From UBA6522 sp965204155 (GTDB lineage: Bacteria > Pseudomonadota > Gammaproteobacteria > Steroidobacterales > Rariloculaceae): a stretch of 64,000 nucleotides of DNA. Both the position numbers and the translations under genes were made by a program. Positions 45,274 through 52,764 of the stretch are shown here, in pieces. How positions within the stretch are numbered: position 1 is the stretch's first letter; every line of letters starts with the position of its first letter. The stretch lies in NCBI GenBank assembly GCA_965204155.1, contig OZ241971.1:1798001-1862000 (forward strand). Direction: 5' to 3'. The notes under the pieces were generated by a model. That model was not told the DNA's origin. It worked only from the letters and a program-made list of their open reading frames with translations, and did not search any database.

Positions 45274-46626
45274 ATGGGGACTAGCTACGATTTCGTCGTC
45301 CTGGGAGGCGGCAGCGGCGGGCTGGCCGCGGCGCAGCGCGCGGCGGAGTACGGTGCACGCGTCGTTGTTGTCGAGCCCGCGCGTTTGGGCGGCACCTGCG
45401 TCAACGTCGGTTGCGTGCCCAAGAAGGTGATGTGGAATGCGGCGCAACTGGCGCACGCCCTGGAGGATGCCGCCGGCTACGGCTTCAGCGTGACCCTCCA
45501 CGGCCATGACTGGGGGGTATTGAAGAGCCGCCGCGACGCCTATGTAAAGAGGCTCAACGGCATCTATCAGCGCAACCTGGAGCGCAAGTCCATCGAGTGG
45601 ATTCAGGCCTCCGGGCGATTTGCCGGTCCCAACCGGATCGCTACGGACCAGGGTGACGACATCCGCGGCGACCATGTGCTCATCGCCACCGGCGGCTATC
45701 CGATCGTTCCGGCGCTACCCGGGGCGGACCAGGGCATTACCTCGGACGGCTTCTTCGAGCTCGAGGCCTTGCCGCGCCGCACGATCGTGATCGGCAGCGG
45801 CTACATCGCGGTGGAGCTTGCGGGCGTGCTGCGCGCGCTGGGCAGCGAGGTGGTGCAGTTGGTGAGGTACGGCGGCGTGCTGCGCTCGTTTGACGAGATG
45901 CTCGGGCAGCAACTCGTGGAACACATGGGCGCGGCCGGGATCGACGTGGTCACCGGGGCGGTGCCCGAGTCGGTGCGGTCCGGGGAAGGCGGCCTGACTG
46001 TGCAGACTGCGGACGGGCGCGAATTCGAAGGGTTCGATTGCCTGTTGTGGGCGATCGGCCGGAGCCCCAACACGGCGGCGCTTGATCTCGGTGGGGCGGG
46101 GATTGCGACGGGACCCCGTGGGCACGTGGTCGTGGACGCCTACCAGAACGCCAGCGTCACCGGGGTCTACGCGGTGGGCGACGTCACCGGGAAGGCACAA
46201 CTGACCCCGGTCGCCATTGCTGCCGGGCGACGCCTGGCGGACCGGTTGTTCGACCGGCAGTCGGACCGGCACCTGAGCTACGAGAACATTCCGTCGGTGA
46301 TTTTCTCCCATCCTCCCGTGGGTACGGTGGGGCTTTCGGAAGCGCAGGCGCGGGAGCGGTTCGGCGACGATTCGGTGCGCGTTTACAGCTCGGAATTCGT
46401 CCCCATGTACAACGCCCTGACGGAACACAAACCCGGGACGGTGATGAAGTTGGTCACCGTGGGGGAGGATGAAAAGGTGGTAGGTTGTCACCTGATCGGA
46501 GCGGGGGCAGACGAGATGCTGCAGGGGTTCGCGGTGGCGGTCACCATGGGGGCGACCAAGGCCGATCTCGACAATACCGTGGCGATTCATCCCACCAGCG
46601 CCGAAGAACTGGTGACCATGCGCTGA
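45274..46626 (+). CDS. gor: Glutathione-disulfide reductase
   Basis: 450 aa FAD/NADPH oxidoreductase. FAD site VLGGGSGGLAAAQRA, redox-active disulfide GGTCVNVGCVPKK, NADPH site IGSGYIAVELAG, and the two Arg of the NADPH specificity patch (LVRYGGVLRSF) as in E. coli Gor. The C-terminal interface contains HPT in AIHPTSAEELVT, with the catalytic His. It keeps glutathione reduced. A TATCAT -10-like element at 45223-45228 lacks a good -35. Confidence 0.94.
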   Translation: MGTSYDFVVLGGGSGGLAAAQRAAEYGARVVVVEPARLGGTCVNVGCVPKKVMWNAAQLAHALEDAAGYGFSVTLHGHDWGVLKSRRDAYVKRLNGIYQRNLERKSIEWIQASGRFAGPNRIATDQGDDIRGDHVLIATGGYPIVPALPGADQGITSDGFFELEALPRRTIVIGSGYIAVELAGVLRALGSEVVQLVRYGGVLRSFDEMLGQQLVEHMGAAGIDVVTGAVPESVRSGEGGLTVQTADGREFEGFDCLLWAIGRSPNTAALDLGGAGIATGPRGHVVVDAYQNASVTGVYAVGDVTGKAQLTPVAIAAGRRLADRLFDRQSDRHLSYENIPSVIFSHPPVGTVGLSEAQARERFGDDSVRVYSSEFVPMYNALTEHKPGTVMKLVTVGEDEKVVGCHLIGAGADEMLQGFAVAVTMGATKADLDNTVAIHPTSAEELVTMR

Positions 46627-46693
46627 CACCCGGTTCGTGGGGAGAATTTGCCGTTGAATTATGCAGCATCTCCCGTCCCGGCCATCCGGCTTG

Positions 46694-46738
46694 GAAGTTC
46701 GCCGAATCACCCGCTGAAAGCTCGCCGAATCACCCGTT
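46694..46738 (+). repeat. Direct duplication of ~22 bp after gor
   Basis: Two adjacent units (46694-46715 and 46716-46738) share CTCGCCGAATCACCCG or its near copy TTCGCCGAATCACCCG. They lie between gor and the DUF4143 remnant, a spot with other signs of gene decay. Confidence 0.65.
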
Positions 46739-46757
46739 GTATCCTGCGGCCCAGTAA

Positions 46758-46961
46758 TACGGGCGCTGGGCGGCTTTTGAAATCAAGCTGGGTGAGCGGT
46801 GGGTGCCGCAAGGCACCGAGAGCCTGAACAAGCTGGTCAAGCGCATGAAAGGAAGCGAGCACGAACAGCCATCGACGCTGGCGGTCATCACGCCCAGTGG
46901 CTACGGTTTTGCCGGAACCGGGGAAGTGGGGGTGATTCCGATCGCCGCATTGGGTCCTTGA
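46758..46961 (+). pseudogene. C-terminal remnant of a DUF4143/AAA ATPase gene
   Basis: The frame after a stop at 46755 reads YGRWAAFEIKLGERWV...GTESLNKLVKRM...STLAVITPSGYGFAGTG...VGVIPIAALGP-stop. This closely resembles the last ~68 residues of DUF4143-type AAA ATPases, ending at the usual place. The N-terminal ~350 residues (ATPase and most of DUF4143) are missing and there is no ribosome site, so it is a decayed fragment. Together with the adjacent duplication it fills the 380-bp gap between gor and the MEKHLA gene. Confidence 0.7.
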
Positions 46962-47006
46962 GTGATTTGACAAAGTCGCGCTTGCGGAGAATTCTGTTTG
47001 GAATTT

Positions 47007-47510
47007 CTATAGTCCCGTGCCCGCATCGCGAAGTGGGACGAGCGGCGTCCAATCCGAGAAGGCGACTGCCTGCCCGAGTCTGTTGCCGTCCTCGTCCACG
47101 ACGTTCCAGACCGTGGCGTGCTGCACAAGGAACCGTTGACCCGTCCGCGAGATACGCACTCCCTGGTAGTCATCGACGAATCCCCGGGATGTCACCCGTC
47201 GCAGCATTCGCTCGCGTTCCTCGCGCAATCCCGGCTCGGCTGTCAGCCGCGAAGGTGTCGCGGTAAACTCCTCCCAGGTCGTCTCCCACAGATCAAGGGC
47301 CTGCCGGTTGCCATAGTTGAGGATGGGATCAGCGGAGTCCAGGTGCGACGCTACCACGAAGGGAGCCAGGAACAGCCTCTCGCTCTGGGCCTCGATGTCT
47401 CCGCTGCGATCGATCAGCTCCTGGTTCAGCCAATAGGCATGGCTGTCCAGCAGCCTCCGGATCCAGGCAACATTGACGGGAGGCGCAATCATCAGGTCGT
47501 TCAAATTCAT
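47007..47510 (-). CDS. MEKHLA-domain protein
   Basis: 167 aa from ATG 47510 (an upstream ATG at 47522 adds 4 residues). Nearly the whole protein is a MEKHLA domain, a PAS-like sensory module: APFVVASHLDSADPILNYGN, LWETTWEEFTATPSRLTAEP and GVRISRTGQRFLVQHATVWNV are characteristic (each cited in part). Stand-alone MEKHLA proteins have no established function. It is 48 bp downstream of the membrane protein gene on the same strand. Confidence 0.8.
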   Translation of the reverse strand: MNLNDLMIAPPVNVAWIRRLLDSHAYWLNQELIDRSGDIEAQSERLFLAPFVVASHLDSADPILNYGNRQALDLWETTWEEFTATPSRLTAEPGLREERERMLRRVTSRGFVDDYQGVRISRTGQRFLVQHATVWNVVDEDGNRLGQAVAFSDWTPLVPLRDAGTGL

Positions 47511-47558
47511 GCGCGGCGCCAAGCGGCCATTTGCGAACCTGTGCCTCGCCCGTTTTCT

Positions 47559-48125
47559 TCACTCAATTCGACGCCACAACCCCAGCACGTAAAAGCCCCC
47601 TCCAACGACGAACAGAAGGGCCAGCGCGAGCAGCGTCCACACGATGGTGGCCTCGAACCACAGGAACAAGCAAGCAGCCCAGGGCAACATTATTCCGGCC
47701 GCGACTGCCGGCTCTAGCCATTTCCTCCGTTCTCCGAATTCTCCCGATGCCACCATCGGACCCTGTTCACGATTACCACGATGTTGCTGTATCTTCGCCT
47801 GCCGACGCTGTTCAGTCAGCTGGCGCTGAAGTTCCTCGATCAGAATCTCCGCGTGCCGTCGCGAGTGAATTTCGCCCGTCATGATGCCGCCGGTTTTTCT
47901 CAACAGATAAGATACGTGGGAAAGTTGCCCCACCGCCGGAGGCTCGACTCTCGATATCAGTTCGGAGTATTCCAACTCGGCAGCCTCAAGCGACTCCGGC
48001 AACCCGGTGGGCGGGTCGCCAAGCTCCTCGCGCATGAACCGGATTCCGTCCAGCAGCAACTCCAGCTCGCCGGGCGTTTCTTCGTCCCTGACCACAAAAC
48101 GCCTGAATCGATCCTTGTCCGACAT
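47559..48125 (-). CDS. Small membrane protein of unknown function
   Basis: 188 aa, no family recognised. The N-terminal ~85 residues are acidic and soluble, residues ~90-118 are a likely coiled coil (ILIEELQRQLTEQRRQAKIQ), and two hydrophobic segments (~137-157 and ~160-183) form a C-terminal hairpin ending WRRIE. It may be anchored with the N-terminal part in the cytoplasm. It pairs with the MEKHLA gene and is divergent from the M1 lipoprotein gene. Confidence 0.6.
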   Translation of the reverse strand: MSDKDRFRRFVVRDEETPGELELLLDGIRFMREELGDPPTGLPESLEAAELEYSELISRVEPPAVGQLSHVSYLLRKTGGIMTGEIHSRRHAEILIEELQRQLTEQRRQAKIQQHRGNREQGPMVASGEFGERRKWLEPAVAAGIMLPWAACLFLWFEATIVWTLLALALLFVVGGGFYVLGLWRRIE

Positions 48126-48291
48126 CGGTTCTGTATTCCTGATCGTGCCCCGGACCCTATTCTACGTTTCGCGGAACTTTCTGCCCGGCAGCATTGGCTC
48201 GATGGTGGAAAACGCATGTGCGACCAGCGCTGTGGAGGTCAACCGCGCAAGATTGGATAATGGACAAGTTAGTGAACTGCGACTGGAAGTC

Positions 48292-50922
48292 ATGAGTGAA
48301 CGGAGCCAGGAATCCTTGCATCGAACGGTTTCTCGTGTGGGCAGGCTCACACTGGGACGGTTCGTACCGGTTGCCGCGGCCATTGCGCTGATGGCCTGCA
48401 GCGTGCCTGAACCCGAAATCGTCCCGGGCGTCTCAAGGGAACTCGCCCGGCAACGGGCCGCGACGGTCTCGGGGCTGCACTACGTGCTCGATTTCACCGT
48501 TCCCGAGCAGGTGGACGCGGACATCGGCGGGCACGTCGTCATCGCGTTCGACCTGCTCGACGCCACCACGGCGCTGGTGCTCGACTTCACCGGCGGGGCT
48601 GACCGGATCCACCGCGTTTCGAGCAACGGCGAGCCCGCCGCCTGGCGCGCCGAGCGAGAGCACATCGTCATCCCGGCGGCGCCCCTGACGCGGGGTCGCA
48701 ACGAAGTCGAAATCGAGTTCGTCGCGGGGTCACCGGCGCTGAACCGAAACCCGGATTTCCTCTACAGCCTGTTCGTCCCCGATCGGGCCCGCACGGCGTT
48801 TCCGATTTTCGACCAGCCGGACCTCAAGGCCACTTTCGAGCTGACGCTGACGGTACCCTCCGGATGGCGCACGCTGTCGAACGCATCCGTCGAGTCCGTT
48901 ACGCCGAACGGTTCAAGCACGACTCATCGCTTCAGACGCTCCGCCTTGATCAGCCCCTACGTCTTTGCCTTCGTCGCGGGCGAGTTCGAATCGGTCACCC
49001 GGGAGAGAAACGGCCGCTCGATGACGATGCTGCACAGGGAAACGGACGCGGCGGTGGTCGAACGCAATGTCGAAGCGATTTTCGACCTGCACGCGGCGGC
49101 CGTCGAATGGCTCGAGGACTACACCGGCATCGACCATCCCTACGCGAAACTCGACTTCGCGCTGATCCCGGCATTTCAATACAACGGCATGGAGCACGCC
49201 GGTGCAATCTTCTACCGGGCCCGCAGTCTGCTGCTTGACGAAGCGCCGTCGGACATGGACCTGCTCGGGCGCGCGAGCCTGATCGCCCACGAGACCGCAC
49301 ACATGTGGTTCGGCAATCTCGTGACGATGGAATGGTTCGACGATGTCTGGCTCAAGGAAGTGTTCGCGAACTTCATGGCCGCCCGGATCGTCAACCCCAG
49401 CTTTCCTGAGATCAATCATGAGCTCAACTTCCTGTTGCGGCACGCGCCGGCGGCCTATTCGATCGACCGCACGGCCGGTGCGAACCCGATCCGTCAGCCG
49501 CTGGCGAACCTCAACCAGGCCGGACAGCTCTACGGACCGATCATCTACAACAAGGCGCCGATCATGATGCGCCAACTCGAATCGCTCGTCGGCGCGGAGC
49601 GGCTTCAGGCGGGACTTCGCGAGTACCTGGACCGTTACGCGCACGGGAATGCGTCCTGGCCGGACCTGATCGATATTCTCGACGCGACCACCGACGACGA
49701 TCTCCGCACCTGGAGCGAGGTCTGGGTCAACACGCCCGGGCGTCCGGTGCTGCAGCGGCAGAGCGCACAGGCGTCAGGCGGCAATGCCGGCCAGGTGCTG
49801 CTTCAGAACGACCCCGCCGGCAGCGGGCGGGTTTGGCCGCAACGGTTCGGGATCGCGGTCATGGCGGATGCGGCGGCGCGCCGAACATCCATGCTTTCTT
49901 CGTCACGATCGACCCCGCTCGGCGAGCTTGCGGGCGCCGGCGGCGAACGCCTCGTTTTTAATGCCGACGGACGCGGCTATGGGCTGTTTCCGGCGGACGC
50001 GGGCAATCTCCTCGCCTGGGACACCCTTGGCGAGGTCGAACGAGCCGCCGAACTCATCAATCTGTACGAGAACATGCTCGCCGGCGGAGAACCGGTGCCC
50101 GGCGATTATTTCACCGCCTTGCTCGGCATCGCCGGGCGCGAAACCAACCAGTTGCTGCTCGGACTCGTGCTCGATCAGCTCACGGCGATCTACTGGAAGT
50201 TGCTCCCGGCCGACGCACGGCTGGACGCGGCCGTGGAACTCGAAACCACGCTCTGGCAGTCGATGCTCGAACAGACGGACGAGAGCTCGCGAAAGGTCCG
50301 CTTCGATGCGTTTGCCGACATCGCGACCACGCCGGAAGCGTTGCGTAACCTGCACGACATCTGGTCGGGCAGCCTGTCGATCGAGGGTCTGCCCCTTTCG
50401 GAAAACGACCTCATGGCGCTGGCGCAGTCGCTCGCCATACGCCTGCCCGCAGATGCCGAGACGATTTTCGCCGCCCAGCTTGCGCGTACGGAAAACCCGG
50501 ACAATCGGCGCAGGCTCGAGTTCATTGCGCCGTCCCTGTCGGCCGACGCATCGGTCAGGGACGCGTTCTTTGCCTCGCTCTCGGAACCCGGCCGGCGCGA
50601 GGTCGAGCCGTGGGTACTCGAGGCGCTCGACAACCTCCACCATCCGCTCAGAATCGCGCAGTCGGAGGATTACGTGCTCCGGAGCCTCGAACTCCTCGAG
50701 CAGATCCAGGCCACCGGCGACATCTTCTTCCCCTCGCGCTGGCTCGACGCAACCCTCGCCAACCATCGCTCCTCCAGCGCGGTCGCGACAGTCAACGATT
50801 TTCTCGCCGCGCGCCCCGACTACAATCCGCAACTCAGGGCCAAGATTCTGCAGGCAGCAGATCCCCTGTTTCGGGCGAACGCACTGACCGCAACCGGCGG
50901 TGAGTCCGTTCCGCGCCGGTAG
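48292..50922 (+). CDS. M1-family metallopeptidase, lipoprotein
   Basis: 876 aa from ATG 48292 (GGAAG upstream); the frame is open to 48007 but the signal peptide fixes the start. The signal sequence ends in lipobox LMAC, so it is lipid-anchored in the envelope. The zinc site is HETAH (residues 333-337) with Glu356 18 residues later, the exact gluzincin spacing. The substrate N-terminus motif reads GMEH where most aminopeptidase N enzymes have GMEN. The C-terminal ~400 residues match the ERAP1-like helical domain in length. It probably trims peptides, which fits the Opp importer in this window. Confidence 0.88.
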   Translation: MSERSQESLHRTVSRVGRLTLGRFVPVAAAIALMACSVPEPEIVPGVSRELARQRAATVSGLHYVLDFTVPEQVDADIGGHVVIAFDLLDATTALVLDFTGGADRIHRVSSNGEPAAWRAEREHIVIPAAPLTRGRNEVEIEFVAGSPALNRNPDFLYSLFVPDRARTAFPIFDQPDLKATFELTLTVPSGWRTLSNASVESVTPNGSSTTHRFRRSALISPYVFAFVAGEFESVTRERNGRSMTMLHRETDAAVVERNVEAIFDLHAAAVEWLEDYTGIDHPYAKLDFALIPAFQYNGMEHAGAIFYRARSLLLDEAPSDMDLLGRASLIAHETAHMWFGNLVTMEWFDDVWLKEVFANFMAARIVNPSFPEINHELNFLLRHAPAAYSIDRTAGANPIRQPLANLNQAGQLYGPIIYNKAPIMMRQLESLVGAERLQAGLREYLDRYAHGNASWPDLIDILDATTDDDLRTWSEVWVNTPGRPVLQRQSAQASGGNAGQVLLQNDPAGSGRVWPQRFGIAVMADAAARRTSMLSSSRSTPLGELAGAGGERLVFNADGRGYGLFPADAGNLLAWDTLGEVERAAELINLYENMLAGGEPVPGDYFTALLGIAGRETNQLLLGLVLDQLTAIYWKLLPADARLDAAVELETTLWQSMLEQTDESSRKVRFDAFADIATTPEALRNLHDIWSGSLSIEGLPLSENDLMALAQSLAIRLPADAETIFAAQLARTENPDNRRRLEFIAPSLSADASVRDAFFASLSEPGRREVEPWVLEALDNLHHPLRIAQSEDYVLRSLELLEQIQATGDIFFPSRWLDATLANHRSSSAVATVNDFLAARPDYNPQLRAKILQAADPLFRANALTATGGESVPRR

Positions 50923-51073
50923 CCACCCGACTGCGCCCCGATTGACCGGCCTGGAGCGAGGTATTCTCGATAATCGCCATCCGTGGCCGGCCCGTCGCTC
51001 CACAACGCTCAGGAAGGAGTGTCCGCACGCGCCCTCTCGACGGAAAAGGGTAAGCTGTGGGCCAGATCGGGAG

Positions 51074-51946
51074 TCAGGCGCGGAGTCGGGCTACTACACG
51101 CTTCAAGACCGGCGCCGTGTCGGGGCGGATGCCGCGCCAGATGACGAAGGACTCCGCCGCTTGTTCGACGAGCATGCCCCAGCCCTGGACTGCCGTGCCG
51201 GCACCGTGCCGAGTGGCCCATTGGACAAACGGAGTCGGCTCTGCGCCGTAAACCAGATCGTAGGCAAAGGTGTCGGGGCCCAGGCAACTCGGCGGGAATG
51301 GCAAATCTACGGCGCGCAACCCCAACGACGTGGCGTTGACGACCACGTCGAAGGGTTCTTGATCGGTCAGCGCCGCCAACGGGCACGCGAAGAAGTTTGC
51401 CGGTGCGCTCAAGGCAGCCAGCAGGTCGGTGGCCTTGGAGACGGTTCGGTTGGCCACGACAAGCTGGCTGATCCCGGCGTCGGACAACGCCGCGAGCACG
51501 CCCCTGGCGGCACCGCCAGCTCCCAGTATCAGCATGCGCTTGCCGTGCAGATCGAGTCCGTGGTTGCGCTCGACGTCGCGGCGGAACCCGATACCGTCGG
51601 TATTGTCGCCCCGGACCCGCCCGTCGGCGGCGAACGACAGGGTATTGACGGCGCTGGCGCGGCGGGCTTCGGGACCGAGTTCGTCGGCGAGATCGAAAGC
51701 CGCTCCCTTGTGGGGCACGGTGACGTTCAGACCCCTGCCGCCACCGTCTGAGAACTCCTGCACCGTGCGCTTGAACTCTTCGGGCCTGGCCTCAAGGCGC
51801 GTATAGGCGATGTTCTCACCGGTTTGCCGGGCGAACAGCTCGTGAATGAGAGGTGACTGGCTGTGCCCGATCGGAAAGCCTATGACCGCATAGCGGTCGG
51901 GTGGCCGGGTCCGGGAGTCGTCAGGAGCGCCGCGGCGTGTGGTCAA
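51074..51946 (-). CDS. aroE: Shikimate dehydrogenase (NADP+)
   Basis: 290 aa. The substrate-binding domain has VIGFPIGHSQSPLIHELF, the catalytic Lys in NVTVPHKGAAF and Asp in DNTDGIGF. The NADP site is ILGAGGAARGV with NRTVSKA. A Pro/Arg-rich N-terminal ~17 residues precede the domain, so a shorter start is possible but not obvious. It is the last gene of the dprA-smg-topA-tsaC-aroE series, after the repeat block at the end of tsaC. Confidence 0.95.
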   Translation of the reverse strand: MTTRRGAPDDSRTRPPDRYAVIGFPIGHSQSPLIHELFARQTGENIAYTRLEARPEEFKRTVQEFSDGGGRGLNVTVPHKGAAFDLADELGPEARRASAVNTLSFAADGRVRGDNTDGIGFRRDVERNHGLDLHGKRMLILGAGGAARGVLAALSDAGISQLVVANRTVSKATDLLAALSAPANFFACPLAALTDQEPFDVVVNATSLGLRAVDLPFPPSCLGPDTFAYDLVYGAEPTPFVQWATRHGAGTAVQGWGMLVEQAAESFVIWRGIRPDTAPVLKRVVARLRA

Positions 51947-52050
51947 TTGGATTATTCCGAATCCGGTAGGAAGTGAGGATTGTCACCTGTTGCGGCGTTT
52001 TTTCCAATGGAGCGCGTGCCTGAACGGTGGCCGGGAGCAGTCGTTGGGGA

Positions 52051-52168
52051 TCAGGATGCCCTTGGAGCGGCACCGGTCAGGGCGCCCTGACGCAGTACCG
52101 TTCAGGACGCTCTGAGGAGGGCTCCGGTCAGGAGGCCCTGAGAATTGCGCCGGTCCGGCCGTCCCTGA
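52051..52168 (-). repeat. 25-26-bp tandem repeats duplicating the tsaC 3' end
   Basis: Five units start near 52051, 52077, 52102, 52128 and 52154. Each contains a palindrome-like core, TCAGGRNGCYCTGA; 52077-52090 (TCAGGGCGCCCTGA) is perfect. On the minus strand the unit that ends tsaC encodes GAILRAS-stop; the next encodes GALLRAS-stop, and the following two are decayed forms (25 and 26 bp). The array therefore grew by duplicating the last codons and stop of tsaC. Confidence 0.8.
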
Positions 52169-52700
52169 TCATGGTGGGTTTCGCCTCTCCACCCAGTTTG
52201 CCCTTCAGCACGTAGTCCACAGAAGTGCCGAATTCCCGCCGTACGTGGAGGGCGCGGCGCAGGGGAGGCCGGCCGGAGCGATTGGCGCTGGTGGAGATCA
52301 ACGGGCTTGCGGCGGTTTCGCAAAGCCTGCGCGACAGGGCGTGGCCGGTTACCCGAACCGCCAGAGTCTCCCGGCCCCCGGTAAGCCAGAAGGGGATACT
52401 CGGCTTCGCGTCCAGCACCCAGGTGACGGGGCCGGGCCAGCTCAGGCGCAGTTCCTCGGCCAACGGACCCGTCGGAAATTCCACCAACGGTTCGAGTTGC
52501 TCGCGACTGGCGGCGATGAGAGACAGGCCCTTTCGCCAGGAGCGGCGCTTTATGTCGAGCAGGCGCTCCACGGCAAGCCGTTCCCAGGGCAGGCACCCCA
52601 GGCCGTAGACGGCCTCCGTCGGATAGGCGATCAGTCCGCCCTGATGCAGGACGCGCGCGGCTGTTTCCAGATGAATGCGCGACACGAGACTAGGACCCAT
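52128..52700 (-). CDS. tsaC: L-threonylcarbamoyladenylate synthase TsaC
   Basis: 190 aa YrdC/Sua5-type protein that makes threonylcarbamoyl-AMP for the t6A37 tRNA modification. The fold is shown by GGLIAYPTEAVYGLGC, KRRSWRKGLSLI, WPGPVTWVL and SPLISTSANRSG. The size matches E. coli TsaC; there is no Sua5 extension. The stop lies inside one copy of the 26-bp repeat. It is 64 bp downstream of topA. Confidence 0.94.
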   Translation of the reverse strand: MGPSLVSRIHLETAARVLHQGGLIAYPTEAVYGLGCLPWERLAVERLLDIKRRSWRKGLSLIAASREQLEPLVEFPTGPLAEELRLSWPGPVTWVLDAKPSIPFWLTGGRETLAVRVTGHALSRRLCETAASPLISTSANRSGRPPLRRALHVRREFGTSVDYVLKGKLGGEAKPTMIRDGRTGAILRAS

Positions 52701-52764
52701 TCACATCGGCTGCGACGATGGACATGGTAAACGCGTTGAGCACGGCCCGGAGATTTCCGTCGCG

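Noticed and set aside
46967..47013. TTGACA and TATAGT after the DUF4143 remnant
   Set aside because: Spacing is 35 bp and both neighbouring genes end here, so no gene would be served.
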